Part shown: piece by piece, positions 15,691-24,453 of the stretch
Numbering within the stretch: the stretch's first letter is position 1
How the letters are laid out: every line of letters begins with the position of its first letter
NCBI RefSeq assembly: GCF_900099785.1
Contig: NZ_FNDS01000011.1
Location: 111,218 to 175,217 of the forward strand
Origin: Pseudomonas panipatensis
GTDB lineage: Bacteria > Pseudomonadota > Gammaproteobacteria > Pseudomonadales > Pseudomonadaceae
Length of the DNA stretch: 64,000 bases
Direction: 5' to 3'
Program-made: the position numbers and the translations under genes
Notes under the pieces: generated by a model
Told to the model about the DNA's origin: nothing
Database searches by the model: none
The model's input: only the letters and a program-made list of their open reading frames with translations

Positions 15691-16497
15691 ATGAACTCCG
15701 TAACCACGGTGCGCGCCTCGTCCTGGGGCGCGCTGTTCGACTGCGCTTTCAAATGGGAAGGCGTCCACCTCCTCAAGATTCGCAGCCCCTCCTCGCCGCG
15801 CGCGCTGCTGGGGACCGCGATCCACGCCAGCACCGCTGCCTTCGACGCCGCCCGGGTGAATGGTGAGCCCATCAGTGCCTACGATGCGTCCGAGTTGCTG
15901 GTGCACACCCTGCAGCAGCCAGAGTTCGAGGTGGACTGGCGCGGCGCCGACCTCTCTATGCGTGAGGCCGAGGCCACCGGCCTGGCCCTGCACACGAAGT
16001 ACTGCAACGACATCAGCCCGCACTACGACTTCGTGGCCGTCGAGCTGACCACCAAGCCGATGGAGATCGACTGCGGCGGCGGGATCATCGTCCGGCTCAC
16101 CGGCCAGCTGGACCGGGCGCGGATCAAGCGCGACTCCTACGGCATCGGCATCGCCGACGTGAAGACCGGCGGCGCCGCAGTGAGCCATGGCGCGGCCAAG
16201 ACCAAGGGCCACAAGCCGCAGATCGGTACCTACGAGCTGCTCTACGAGCACACCACCGGTGACCGGATCACGGCGCCGGCCGAGATCATCGGCCTGAAGA
16301 CCAAGGGCAAGCCCGAGGCGGCGACCGGCGAAATCATCGGCGCCCGCGAGGTCATGGTCGGCACCGAAGAGCACCGAGGCCTGATCCATTTCGCTGCGGA
16401 CATGTTCCGCAGCGGCCTCTTCCCTCCGAACCCGCAAAGCCCGCTGTGCAGCCCGAAATACTGCCCGCGCTGGGCGACCTGCCCCTACCACGAATGA
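15691..16497 (+). CDS. RecB/Cas4-like PD-(D/E)XK exonuclease with Fe-S cysteines
   Basis: 268 residues. A PD-(D/E)XK nuclease core is visible: TAIHAS near residue 42, then GQLDRARI and GIADVKTGG, with the D-x-K pair. Cys18 and the C-terminal Cys253, Cys258 and Cys264 form the 1+3 pattern that binds a 4Fe-4S cluster in AddB and Cas4 nucleases. Together with RecT two genes downstream it makes a phage exonuclease plus annealing pair for recombination. Confidence 0.85.
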   Translation: MNSVTTVRASSWGALFDCAFKWEGVHLLKIRSPSSPRALLGTAIHASTAAFDAARVNGEPISAYDASELLVHTLQQPEFEVDWRGADLSMREAEATGLALHTKYCNDISPHYDFVAVELTTKPMEIDCGGGIIVRLTGQLDRARIKRDSYGIGIADVKTGGAAVSHGAAKTKGHKPQIGTYELLYEHTTGDRITAPAEIIGLKTKGKPEAATGEIIGAREVMVGTEEHRGLIHFAADMFRSGLFPPNPQSPLCSPKYCPRWATCPYHE

Positions 16498-16505
16498 GGA
16501 AGCCC

Positions 16506-16721
16506 ATGAAGGCAGAAGACATCTACATCCGCCTCACCGACCCCACCGGCAAGTACCGGGAGATCGTGAGCCATCACCGCGTGTGGGACCGCCAGCGTTT
16601 CCTGGAATCCCAGCGCAAGCAGAACAACAAGCCGGACAAGCCCGACGAGCACCGCCGGGTGAGCATCGCCAGCGAAGCCGACTACCGAAAATTCATGGGC
16701 TACAAGGAGCACGCGGCATGA
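16506..16721 (+). CDS. Small phage protein between exonuclease and RecT
   Basis: 71 residues, starting MKAEDIYIRLTDPTGKYRE; basic middle with QRKQNNKPDKPDEHRR. It starts nine bases after the exonuclease stop and its stop overlaps the RecT start. Conserved position suggests a recombination accessory. Family not identified. Confidence 0.6.
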   Translation: MKAEDIYIRLTDPTGKYREIVSHHRVWDRQRFLESQRKQNNKPDKPDEHRRVSIASEADYRKFMGYKEHAA

Positions 16722-17635
16722 GCCAGACCACCACCCTCGCAAGCCTGCAAACCAGCGCTGTAGCCAAGGCCAGTGATGCCCCGATGTCGCTGCTGACCGG
16801 CGCCGGCTTCGAACAGATCCAACGCGTCGCCAAGGCACTCAGCGCGTCCACCCTGGTGCCGGTCCAGTACCGCGCCTTCGCCGAGGTCAAGGAGTACGGC
16901 AAGGTCGTCGGCCACACCCCGAATGGCGCCGGCCTGCCGAACTGCATCGTGGCGCTGAACATGGCCCAGCGCATGGGCGCCGACCCACTCATGGTTATGC
17001 AGAACCTCTACGTCATCGAAGGCCGGCCCAGCTGGTCCAGCCAGTTCATCATCGCCTCGATCAACAGCTGCGGCCGCTTCAGCCCGTTGCGCTTCGACCT
17101 GAGCGAGCCCGGGAAGGCCGAGGAGATCGAGTACAGCACCACCTTCTGGAAGGACGGGAAGAAGGTCACCGAGAAGCGCAAGGCGAAGATCCATCACCGC
17201 ACCTGCACGGCCTGGGTGATCGAGAAGGAAACCGGCGATCGCCTGGATGGCCCGACCGTGTCCATGCAGATGGCCATCGACGAGGGCTGGCTGACCAAGA
17301 ACGGCAGCAAGTGGCTGACCATGCCCGAGGTCATGCTGCGCTACCGCGCGGCGAGCCTCTTGGGCCGCCTGTACGCCCCCGAGCTGCTGATGGGCCTGCA
17401 AACGGTCGAGGAGCTCAACGATTACATCGAGCCCCGCGACACCGACATCCAGGGCGAGGCCACGCCGGTGCACGTCGACGACCTTCGCGACAGAGAGCCC
17501 GAGCCGCCAGCGGTGGTCGACGTTGAGGAAGAGGCCGAGGTGCCTGAGGGCGTGAACACCGAGACCGGTGAAATCGTCGAGCCGAGCGCCCAGCAGCAGG
17601 GCGCCGGCGACGACGAAGGCCTCAACTTCGAGTAA
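16718..17635 (+). CDS. recT: RecT-family single-strand annealing protein
   Basis: 305 residues from the ATG at 16718, overlapping the previous stop. RecT family marks are NCIVALNMAQRMGADPLMVMQNLY, GRPSWSSQFIIA and the C-terminal KWLTMPEVMLRYRAASLLGR. The tail after about residue 240 is acidic and probably disordered. It anneals complementary strands made by the partner exonuclease. High confidence from these motifs. Confidence 0.92.
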   Translation: MSQTTTLASLQTSAVAKASDAPMSLLTGAGFEQIQRVAKALSASTLVPVQYRAFAEVKEYGKVVGHTPNGAGLPNCIVALNMAQRMGADPLMVMQNLYVIEGRPSWSSQFIIASINSCGRFSPLRFDLSEPGKAEEIEYSTTFWKDGKKVTEKRKAKIHHRTCTAWVIEKETGDRLDGPTVSMQMAIDEGWLTKNGSKWLTMPEVMLRYRAASLLGRLYAPELLMGLQTVEELNDYIEPRDTDIQGEATPVHVDDLRDREPEPPAVVDVEEEAEVPEGVNTETGEIVEPSAQQQGAGDDEGLNFE

Positions 17636-17641
17636 CCGGCC

Positions 17642-17842
17642 ATGGCCAGCCAGACCATCGAAGAGCAGTTCGAGCGCGTCGAGGAGTTCACCACGCTCCT
17701 CGGCGCCGCCGAACTCAACGCCGCCAACACCTGGGAAGAGCAATTCACCGCGGACATGCGCGCCAACTTTCAACGCTTCGGCGCGCGCATGTTCCTCAGC
17801 GAATCCCAGCACACCACCCTCGAACGCATCGCCAACCAGTAG
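17642..17842 (+). CDS. Small phage protein after RecT
   Basis: 66 residues, MASQTIEEQFERVEEF start, acidic and fully helical by eye. Starts seven bases after the recT stop. No family recognised; probably part of the recombination block. Confidence 0.55.
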   Translation: MASQTIEEQFERVEEFTTLLGAAELNAANTWEEQFTADMRANFQRFGARMFLSESQHTTLERIANQ

Positions 17843-17854
17843 GAACGCCAGCAA

Positions 17855-18661
17855 ATGACCGCACAAGCCGCCGCCACCATCGCTGAAGACATCGTCGACC
17901 AGATCTCCGAGGACCAGCCGACGCCCTCCATCGTCTCGATCACCGCCGAAACCCTCGGGCGCGACCTGCTCCAGGTCCTTCTGCAAGAGGTCCGCGTCCT
18001 GCCGGACGTCTGGCCGAAGCTGTCCGAGAAGCGCCAGGCCGACGTCATCGACCGCCTGCGCAGCACCGTTGACCGCGCCGTGAAGCACGCCGTGAAGCTG
18101 ATCTCTGCCGGCGAGCGCCCGGCCATCGACGGCATCCTCGAGTCGGTGGCGATCAAGGAAGGCATCAAGGCCACTTTCAAAGTCAGCCAGTTCAACCCGC
18201 TGCGCCACGACCTGATCGACCGCACCGGCAAAGTCTGCATGCTGGTAGTGGCCGACGCCGCCCAGTACCTGGAGGGCATGGAAGAGGTGCAGCCCGATCC
18301 GGACCAGAACGAGCTGGAGCTCAACGGCGGCGACCATGACATGCAGGAGGAAGGCGCCTGGGCCGGCGGCGAGCAGGGCTATGGCGAGGACCTGCTCGCC
18401 GGCGCCAGCCAGGCGGAGACCTTCGGCGGCCACACTCTCGACGACATCACCACTCTGGTGCTGCGCCGTGACTCGCTGGACGTGGCGTGGCTGCAATCGC
18501 GCTTCGCCCTGAGCACCGACGAGGCGCTGCGCGTCGCTCTGCAGCTGCTGGACGCCGGCGTGATCGTCCTCGAAACCGAAGGTACCACCCCGGACTTAAA
18601 TGCATACCGAGTAACCGTAGCCGCGCCGCCGGCTACCGACGAACCCGTCAACCTGGAGTGA
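17855..18661 (+). CDS. Phage protein with FtsK-gamma-like winged helix at the C-terminus
   Basis: 268 residues. The N-terminal ~140 residues are helical and unfamiliar; an acidic linker (about 140-175) follows. The last ~60 residues (LVLRRDSLDVAWLQSRFALS, then ALQLLDAGVIVLETEG) resemble the FtsK gamma winged-helix DNA-binding domain. It sits between RecT and the SbcC-like ATPase and so probably acts on DNA. Winged-helix assignment is by pattern only. Confidence 0.6.
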   Translation: MTAQAAATIAEDIVDQISEDQPTPSIVSITAETLGRDLLQVLLQEVRVLPDVWPKLSEKRQADVIDRLRSTVDRAVKHAVKLISAGERPAIDGILESVAIKEGIKATFKVSQFNPLRHDLIDRTGKVCMLVVADAAQYLEGMEEVQPDPDQNELELNGGDHDMQEEGAWAGGEQGYGEDLLAGASQAETFGGHTLDDITTLVLRRDSLDVAWLQSRFALSTDEALRVALQLLDAGVIVLETEGTTPDLNAYRVTVAAPPATDEPVNLE

Positions 18662-18664
18662 TCC

Positions 18665-20407
18665 ATGCGCATCACGAACCTCGAAATCACCAACGTCCAA
18701 GGGCTGCAGCATGCAGCCCTTGTTGTTTCTGCTCCCCTGCTGCTGGTGGCCGGGCCGAACGGCGCCGGTAAAAGCAGCCTGCTCGACTCGATCAGCATGG
18801 CCTTCACCGGCCAGCCGCGGCGCGTGTCGCTGAAGAAGGACATGGCGCAGCTGGTCAACGAGGGCGCCAAGAAGGGCGAGGCCCGCGTCACCTGGCTCGA
18901 CGCCGATGGTAATGAGCAGGTCTGCGGCATCGCGCTGCCGGCCGGCAAGGGCTCGCCCCTGGTCGATGCGCCGTTCCTTCCCTTCGTGCTGGACGCCAGC
19001 TTGTTCGCTGCGCAGAAGGCCGACGAGCGCCGAAAACTGCTGTTCAGCCTGACCGGCGCCAGCGCCAGCCCGGCGGAAGTGGCCAAGCGCATCCAGGCCA
19101 AGGGCATCGACCTGCAGCTGTTCGAGAAGGTGAAGCCCCTGCTCCGCTCCGGCTTTCCCGCTGCCGTCGCCCAGGCCAAGGATTACGCCAGCGAGGCACG
19201 CGGCGCCTGGAAGGCGATCACCGGCGAGAACTACGGCAGCGACAAGGCCGAGGGCTGGGAGCCGGATCTGCCGCAGGTTGTGGTCAACGCCGAGGACGTC
19301 GACGCCGCGCGCGCCGAGCTGCAGGGCGCCGAGCAGGATCTGGCCGAGGCCCAGCAGACCCTGGGCGCGCACAAGCAGGCAGCAGCGGCCGCCGGACAGC
19401 GCCAAGCGAAGATCGCCCAACTGCGAGAGGTCGCCGGCCTGGCCGAGCGCCGCCGCAATAAGCTGACCACCGACGAACAGTTGCAGGACGAGTGGTCCGA
19501 GAAGGTTATGGCCGCCGAGACGGCTGCCGCCGGCAAACCTGCGCACGAGCCGCTGACCTGCCCCCACTGCCAGGGCGTAGTTGACCTGCAGGACGGAAAG
19601 CTGGTTGCGCACCAGCCGCCGGAGAAGGTCGCCGACCCAGAAGCCGCCAAGCGCCTGGCCGAGTACCGCGGCTATCTGGCCGTCGCCCAGCGCGCTGTGC
19701 AGAACAGCCAGCGCGACCTGAAGGAGTGCGAGGACGCTGCCGCGCAGATCGCTGCGCTGGAGGCAGAATCCATCGAGGCACTGAGCGCCGAGGCCATCCA
19801 GAACGGCGAGCAGGCCATCAACGAGCTGCGCCAGGTGCGCGACCGCGTGCAGGCCAAGCTGCAGTCGCTTCAGGATGCGTTCGACGCCGCCACCCGGCGC
19901 CAGGACGTGATCAGGAAGGCCGCGGGCTTCCACATCGAGGTCGGCGCCTGGAGCGCGTTGGCGGACGCCCTGTCGCCCTCCGGCATTCCGGCGGAGATCC
20001 TGGCGGACGCCATCGGACCCGTGAACAAGCTGCTCGGCGATATGTCGGCCACCGCCGGCTGGCTGCCGGTGCAGATCAGCGCAGACATCGACGTGACCTT
20101 CGGCGGCCGGCTCTACGGTCTGCTGTCGGAGTCGGAGCGCTGGCGGTGCGATACCACGCTGGCCCTGGCGATCGCGATTCTGTCGGGGCTGAAGCTGGCC
20201 CTACTGGACCGCCTCGACGTGCTGGACCTGCCGAGCCGCGGCCAGGCCGTGAAGCTGCTGCGCGCGGTCACCGGCAACGCTTCGCTCGATACCGTGATCA
20301 TCGCCGGCACGCTGAAGGAGCCGATGGCGAAGGTGCCTGATGGCATGCAGGCGGTATGGATTGAGGCTGGCCACCTGGCCGACCACCAGCACCAGGCCGC
20401 GGCCTGA
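18665..20407 (+). CDS. SbcC/RecF-type ATPase with zinc hook
   Basis: 580 residues. Walker A GPNGAGKSS is at 30-38; two coiled-coil arms (about 215-290 and 320-420) flank a CPHC zinc-hook motif (Cys299, Cys302). The C-terminal part has an ABC-like signature region (LLSESERWRCD) and Walker B LALLDRLDVLD. This is a compact SbcC/Rad50-like protein; no SbcD partner is adjacent, but the exonuclease gene follows. Likely role: DNA-end processing in phage recombination. Confidence 0.85.
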   Translation: MRITNLEITNVQGLQHAALVVSAPLLLVAGPNGAGKSSLLDSISMAFTGQPRRVSLKKDMAQLVNEGAKKGEARVTWLDADGNEQVCGIALPAGKGSPLVDAPFLPFVLDASLFAAQKADERRKLLFSLTGASASPAEVAKRIQAKGIDLQLFEKVKPLLRSGFPAAVAQAKDYASEARGAWKAITGENYGSDKAEGWEPDLPQVVVNAEDVDAARAELQGAEQDLAEAQQTLGAHKQAAAAAGQRQAKIAQLREVAGLAERRRNKLTTDEQLQDEWSEKVMAAETAAAGKPAHEPLTCPHCQGVVDLQDGKLVAHQPPEKVADPEAAKRLAEYRGYLAVAQRAVQNSQRDLKECEDAAAQIAALEAESIEALSAEAIQNGEQAINELRQVRDRVQAKLQSLQDAFDAATRRQDVIRKAAGFHIEVGAWSALADALSPSGIPAEILADAIGPVNKLLGDMSATAGWLPVQISADIDVTFGGRLYGLLSESERWRCDTTLALAIAILSGLKLALLDRLDVLDLPSRGQAVKLLRAVTGNASLDTVIIAGTLKEPMAKVPDGMQAVWIEAGHLADHQHQAAA

Positions 20408-20456
20408 CCTTCCAACCCAGGCGGCCGCGCTGGCCGCCCCTATTCAAGGAGGGCTC

Positions 20457-21170
20457 ATGAAGCCCATCATCTTCGACACCGAGACCACCGGCACCGACCA
20501 CCAGACCGACCAGATCATCGAGGCAGCCTGGCTGGAGCTTCCCGAACGGCCCTACCAGTTCGCAGCAATGGCTCCGGAGGATCTCCCGCACTACCAGGAG
20601 CGCTTCAAGCCGAGCGTGCCTATCAGCCTTGGCGCCCAGGCAGTGCACCACATCATATGCCAGGACCTGGTCGGCTGCCGCGACTCGAAGGAGTTCGCCC
20701 TCCCCACCGGCCCGCTCCTGATGATCGGCCACAACGTCGATTTCGACTGGCGCATGGCCGGCGAGAACCCCGCCATCAAGCGCATCTGCACCTTGGCGCT
20801 GAGCCGCTTCCTGTTTCCGGACAAGGACAGCCACACCCAGTCGGCCATGATGTACCTGATCGCACGGCGCAGCGGCCGTGAGGCGAAGGCTCGTGAACTG
20901 TTGCGCAACGCCCACGCAGCGCTCGATGACGTCCGCAACTGCGCCATCGTCCTCCGCTTCCTACTCGAGGTCGCCATGGATGCCGGGCACGCGGCTGACA
21001 CCTGGGAAGAAGTCCATGCGCTGAGCGAGAAGGCTCGAATCCCTACGGTCATGCCCTACGGCAAGCACAAGGGCACGCCGATCAACCAGGTGCCGAGCGA
21101 CTACAAGGCGTGGCTGCTGCGCCAGTCCGACGTCGATCCCTACCTTGTTCAGGCGCTCCGCGCGCGCTGA
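20457..21170 (+). CDS. DEDDh 3'-5' exonuclease fused to a DUF3820 domain
   Basis: 237 residues from the ATG at 20457 with AGGAGG upstream. The nuclease has FDTETTG (Asp7, Glu9), GHNVDFDW and HAALDDVRN, the DEDD-type acidic set with a His. The last ~45 residues (VMPYGKHKGTPINQVPSDYK, then WLLRQSDVD) match the DUF3820 pattern. Such enzymes trim single-stranded 3' ends, here near recombination genes. The domain fusion is visible in one continuous frame. Confidence 0.82.
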   Translation: MKPIIFDTETTGTDHQTDQIIEAAWLELPERPYQFAAMAPEDLPHYQERFKPSVPISLGAQAVHHIICQDLVGCRDSKEFALPTGPLLMIGHNVDFDWRMAGENPAIKRICTLALSRFLFPDKDSHTQSAMMYLIARRSGREAKARELLRNAHAALDDVRNCAIVLRFLLEVAMDAGHAADTWEEVHALSEKARIPTVMPYGKHKGTPINQVPSDYKAWLLRQSDVDPYLVQALRAR

Positions 21171-21217
21171 TTCGCCACCCGGGTGTCGCAACGGCGCCCA
21201 GCACCCCGAGCATCCCC

Positions 21218-21445
21218 ATGATCTGCAAAATAACCCCCGAGCGCCGGGCGGCGGATGCTGCCTGGCTGTCCGAGCTCGTCACGGCGAGCGGCATCAAGCC
21301 CCAGCAGGTGGAAGGCTTCACCGACGTGAAACCCATGCCACCTCGCTCCAAGCGAATAGATCCCGACACCGTCCTGAAGCGCCGCCGCACCGGCATCAGC
21401 CGAACGGAGCGCCTCTGGCTTCGAAAACTCGCGGAGGCCCTATGA
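21218..21445 (+). CDS. Small basic phage protein
   Basis: 75 residues starting MICKITPERRAADAAWLSE, ending in the basic RRRTGISRTERLWLRKLAE. It may bind nucleic acid by charge, but no fold is recognised. Its stop overlaps the next start (ATGA). Confidence 0.55.
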   Translation: MICKITPERRAADAAWLSELVTASGIKPQQVEGFTDVKPMPPRSKRIDPDTVLKRRRTGISRTERLWLRKLAEAL

Positions 21446-21903
21446 GCAAGCGGAAGGCCCACAACATGCGTGCGCGGCTGGAGCGTTCCTGCCGGGCCAT
21501 GCTCAGCACTAACCACGTCGCCGTGGTGAACATCGACCCGAGCGGCCGCCAGGGCATGGTGAACTGGAAGAACTGCAAGAACATCCCGCCGGGCCAGCGG
21601 ATCGCCGATGCGGTCTGCGACATCGCCCACAGCTGGACGATCTACATCAGCGCGCTGTGCATCGACCAGCGCGGCCAGCGCTACATCAAGTCGATCGAGA
21701 TCGCGCCACAGGGAATCTACCGCGCCGAGCATCTGAGTGATGCCATCGAGCAGAGCTATCGAGCCCTGCGCGACGAGTGCAACCCGAACCACCTGGTGGC
21801 GTCCGGCTGGATTGCCATTCCCTCCGCCGTCTCGCTGGACGAGGAGCAGGCCGCGCGGGTGTTCGATGCCGTGGGCGCCTGGAATCAGCAGAAGGCCGCC
21901 TAA
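21442..21903 (+). CDS. Conserved phage protein, unknown
   Basis: 153 residues, starting MSKRKAHNMRARLERSCRAM. It contains VAVVNIDPSGRQGMVNWKNC and TIYISALCIDQRGQRY, and looks like a compact alpha/beta protein. Proteins of this look are common in Pseudomonas phage early regions, but I know no function. Translation is coupled to the preceding gene. Confidence 0.6.
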   Translation: MSKRKAHNMRARLERSCRAMLSTNHVAVVNIDPSGRQGMVNWKNCKNIPPGQRIADAVCDIAHSWTIYISALCIDQRGQRYIKSIEIAPQGIYRAEHLSDAIEQSYRALRDECNPNHLVASGWIAIPSAVSLDEEQAARVFDAVGAWNQQKAA

Positions 21904-21980
21904 GCCCCCTCAAAACACCGCTTACGCCGGATAAGCAATGCCACGGCAGTGCTTATGGCGGCGCTCTACCTGGAGAAACC

Positions 21981-22850
21981 ATGACCCCCTATCGAATCAC
22001 TGGGCCGGCGCAGATCGGCTTCAGCGGCGGGCGTTCGTCCGGCTTCATGCTCTACCACATCCTGGAGGAACACGGCGGACAGCTTCCCAGCGACGTGCAC
22101 GTGACTTTCCAGAACACCGGGAAGGAACGCCCGGAAACGCTGGACTTCATCCGTGAGTGCCAGCGCCACTGGGGTGTGCCGATCACTTGGCTGGAATTCG
22201 ACGGTGTGTACGGTCAAGGACTGAGTTGGAAGGTAGTCAATTACGAGAATGCCAGCCGCGACGGCCAGCCCTTCGACCTGATGCTCCGCTATTACGCAGA
22301 CTACCGCAGAGAGGAGAAAGGCGAACCACCAATTCTGCCGAACCCAGTAAACCGCATGTGCACCGACCGCATGAAGATCAAGGCCAGTACCTGGTACATG
22401 CGCGACGAGCTCGGCCTCGACTCCTGGGACGCAATCATCGGCATCCGCGCCGACGAGCCAAAGCGGTATCACCGAATGATGGCTGCCAACCAGAAGGGCT
22501 CGAACCGCTGGGACAACGTCACCCCGATGTATCACGCCGGCGTGCTGAAGGCAGACGTGAATAGCTTCTGGGCTCGCCAACTGTTCGACCTGGGTATCGA
22601 TTCCGACCTTGGCAACTGCGACCTCTGCTTCCTCAAGTCACCCGAGAAGATCCTGCGCGCCATCGTAGAGAACCCCGAGTGCGCTCGGTGGTGGATCGAA
22701 GCGGAGGAGCGCAGCGGCCAGGTCTTCCGGAAGGACAGGCCAAACTACCGAGCTCTGGCATGGATGGCCGATCAGATCGGCCGCCAGATGCCGCTAGAGC
22801 TCGACTTCTCCGACGAGGAAGACCTGATCGACTGCATGTGCGGCGACTAG
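21981..22850 (+). CDS. PP-loop ATPase of the PAPS-reductase family
   Basis: 289 residues. The PP-loop FSGGRSSGFML is near residue 13, followed by TFQNTGKERPETLDF, a PAPS-reductase-like pattern. Cysteines lie at NRMCTDRMK, at NCDLCFLK and at DCMCGD. Relatives adenylate or transfer sulfur, including sulfate assimilation, tRNA thiolation and DndC of DNA phosphorothioation. In a phage early operon a nucleic-acid or cofactor modification role is as likely as metabolism; the substrate cannot be told. GGAGAAACC precedes the ATG. Confidence 0.75.
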   Translation: MTPYRITGPAQIGFSGGRSSGFMLYHILEEHGGQLPSDVHVTFQNTGKERPETLDFIRECQRHWGVPITWLEFDGVYGQGLSWKVVNYENASRDGQPFDLMLRYYADYRREEKGEPPILPNPVNRMCTDRMKIKASTWYMRDELGLDSWDAIIGIRADEPKRYHRMMAANQKGSNRWDNVTPMYHAGVLKADVNSFWARQLFDLGIDSDLGNCDLCFLKSPEKILRAIVENPECARWWIEAEERSGQVFRKDRPNYRALAWMADQIGRQMPLELDFSDEEDLIDCMCGD

Positions 22851-22894
22851 GCCTGCTCGACATCTTCAACGACACCAAGGAGCCCGCAGCATGA

Positions 22895-23356
22895 TCAGTT
22901 GGAGAAATTGCGCAGTGCTTCGATTTCGGACCGCATCGTGGAAGCCAAATCAAGCTTTGCGTTGATGATCTTCCCCCATGCCCTGGGGTGCTCATCCGCA
23001 TAGCCCATTAATGCCTTGCTGCCCTCCACTGCATCGAGCATTTCCTGTATCGCCTCAGCAAGAGCGTTATATCTATCTCTCACTGGCTCCCCCGCCGATA
23101 TCAAGATTGCTGCGCCCAATGCGGCGAGACTTTCATCAAGATTGACACCCTTCTTTGCACGCCGAAGGAATATGTCTATATCAGTCAGTATCTGAAGATA
23201 TCGATCCTCCAGGCGATGGCGCCAACTCTCTCGCTCGAGACGGCGATCTTTACCTTCCGCAGAAATATTCCCAAGTGCCCATGTGAGGGCGACCCCACCT
23301 AAGGCCGCAAGTGCTGAAATCACCGCCGTAAAGACCAACGTAAGTTCCTGCGGCAT
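22895..23356 (-). CDS. Membrane-anchored helical protein, low GC, against the operon
   Basis: 153 residues starting at the second of two nearby ATGs (MPQELTLVFTAVISAL), with AAGGAG five bases upstream. One N-terminal membrane span (about 7-28) is followed by a helical, charged cytoplasmic part (RRLERESWRHRLEDRYLQIL). The DNA is visibly richer in A and T than its neighbours and the gene opposes the early operon, both signs of a moron acquired later. A lysogeny-expressed superinfection or host-fitness function is possible; none is shown by motif. Confidence 0.65.
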   Translation of the reverse strand: MPQELTLVFTAVISALAALGGVALTWALGNISAEGKDRRLERESWRHRLEDRYLQILTDIDIFLRRAKKGVNLDESLAALGAAILISAGEPVRDRYNALAEAIQEMLDAVEGSKALMGYADEHPRAWGKIINAKLDLASTMRSEIEALRNFSN

Positions 23357-23431
23357 TCCATCTCCTTGATCCGGCCCCATGCCGGGCCTCGACCGTACCC
23401 CAATCAATACCGCAGCGCCAGCCGGTGGAAT

Positions 23432-23647
23432 TCAGGACAGGTCGGTGTCGAGCATGCGGTTGTGCTCTTCAGCCCAGCGCTGCAGAACACTCTCAGAGAT
23501 GTGGTGGTCAGCCTCGACGCGCTCCTTGAGCTTGTCGGCAAAGGCTACAGCTGAGGACTGGTCGCCGAACGAGAAGACAGCGCCGCAGGCATGCACCTGC
23601 CAAATGTCCGGGCCTAGGGTTTCAACTCGCTGAATCGAAATGTCCAT
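23432..23647 (-). CDS. Small protein of the minus-strand cassette
   Basis: 71 residues starting MDISIQRVETLGPDIWQV, with GGGAG upstream of the ATG. Short beta-rich N-terminal part, then a helical SSAVAFADKLKERVEADH segment. Opposite to the surrounding early genes, with its neighbour on each side on the same strand. Unknown function. Confidence 0.6.
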   Translation of the reverse strand: MDISIQRVETLGPDIWQVHACGAVFSFGDQSSAVAFADKLKERVEADHHISESVLQRWAEEHNRMLDTDLS

Positions 23648-23720
23648 CGAACTCCCCTCCCAAAGAGCCCAGTAGAGCAGTCGAAATTACTCCACCCAAA
23701 GGCACTGCGCCACTACGGTG

Positions 23721-23939
23721 TCAGGTCGCAATGACCTCCCCGGCTTTCACCCTGTCCGCCAGGGCATTTGCTTTGTCGACGCACTCATGCACCAGCCCCA
23801 CGGCCTGCATCAGTACCTCTACCTGATCCTCCGGCAGCGTCTTAACCACCTGCCAGATCACATGGGCAGCTTCTTCCCCCATGTGCGCAATGTCCTGCAG
23901 CTCTCTCCGTAGCTGCTTATTCGGCTTCTTCAGGCCCAT
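23721..23939 (-). CDS. Small helical protein of the minus-strand cassette
   Basis: 72 residues from the ATG at 23939 (AAAGGG eight bases upstream); a GTG at 23948 would add three residues. Entirely helical in appearance (RRELQDIAHMGEEAAHVIWQ). Third gene of the opposite-strand group, and the first in transcription order. Family not recognised. Confidence 0.55.
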   Translation of the reverse strand: MGLKKPNKQLRRELQDIAHMGEEAAHVIWQVVKTLPEDQVEVLMQAVGLVHECVDKANALADRVKAGEVIAT

Positions 23940-23989
23940 CACCTTCACCCTTTAACGAAAGCCAGCAGGTTAGCTGGTGAGGAGTTCCT

Positions 23990-24349
23990 GTGTCTGCAAA
24001 CAACCACCCCGCCGACCAGTCGGCAATCGAAGCCCTGCACAGTCGCCACACCGAGCACTTCGCTGACCGACTGATCGCCTTCCAGGATGAGGCCTATGCC
24101 ATGGGGCGCGCCCGAGGCCAGCAGGACTGTCGCCAATGGATATCCATCGCCGAGTGCCTGCCCACCGAGGAGCAGGGCACCGTGGCGGTTCTCTTCGACG
24201 ATGGGCAGCCTGGCGTCGGCTGGGCCACCTACTGGCACGGAGCCAAGACAGGATTCGCCTGCTGGACCTTCCCGCTGGATGAGCTCGGCGAGGATCGGGC
24301 CGTGACCCACTGGATGCCGCTTCCGCCGGCGCCGGAGGTAAAGCCGTGA
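23990..24349 (+). CDS. DUF551-containing phage protein
   Basis: 119 residues with a GTG start preceded by GAGGAG. The C-terminal half is the DUF551 pattern: WISIAECLPTEEQGTVAVLF, then a Trp-rich end with VTHWMPLPPAPE. DUF551 proteins are common in phage early regions and of unknown function. The stop overlaps the next GTG start. Confidence 0.75.
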   Translation: MSANNHPADQSAIEALHSRHTEHFADRLIAFQDEAYAMGRARGQQDCRQWISIAECLPTEEQGTVAVLFDDGQPGVGWATYWHGAKTGFACWTFPLDELGEDRAVTHWMPLPPAPEVKP

Positions 24350-24453
24350 CAGCCCCTCGTATCTGCCGCACTACCGGAAAGCGCATCGGCGAGTGCCCGT
24401 GCTTCCGCTGCCATCCGCCGAAGGAGCCCACACCATGCAAGCCATCCAACTGA
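24346..24453 (+). CDS. Very small Cys-rich protein
   Basis: 35 residues beginning at the GTG that overlaps the DUF551 stop. It holds RICRTTGKRIGECPCFRCHP, a CX9CX1CX2C arrangement that could bind zinc. Its end overlaps the next ATG. Such mini zinc-ribbon proteins are common in phage early operons; call rests on coupling and cysteines only. Confidence 0.4.
   Translation: MTAPRICRTTGKRIGECPCFRCHPPKEPTPCKPSN

Noticed and set aside
21904..21980. Inverted repeat GATAAGCA/TGCTTATG before the PP-loop gene
   Set aside because: Short and imperfect, without T tract or promoter context; left as noise.
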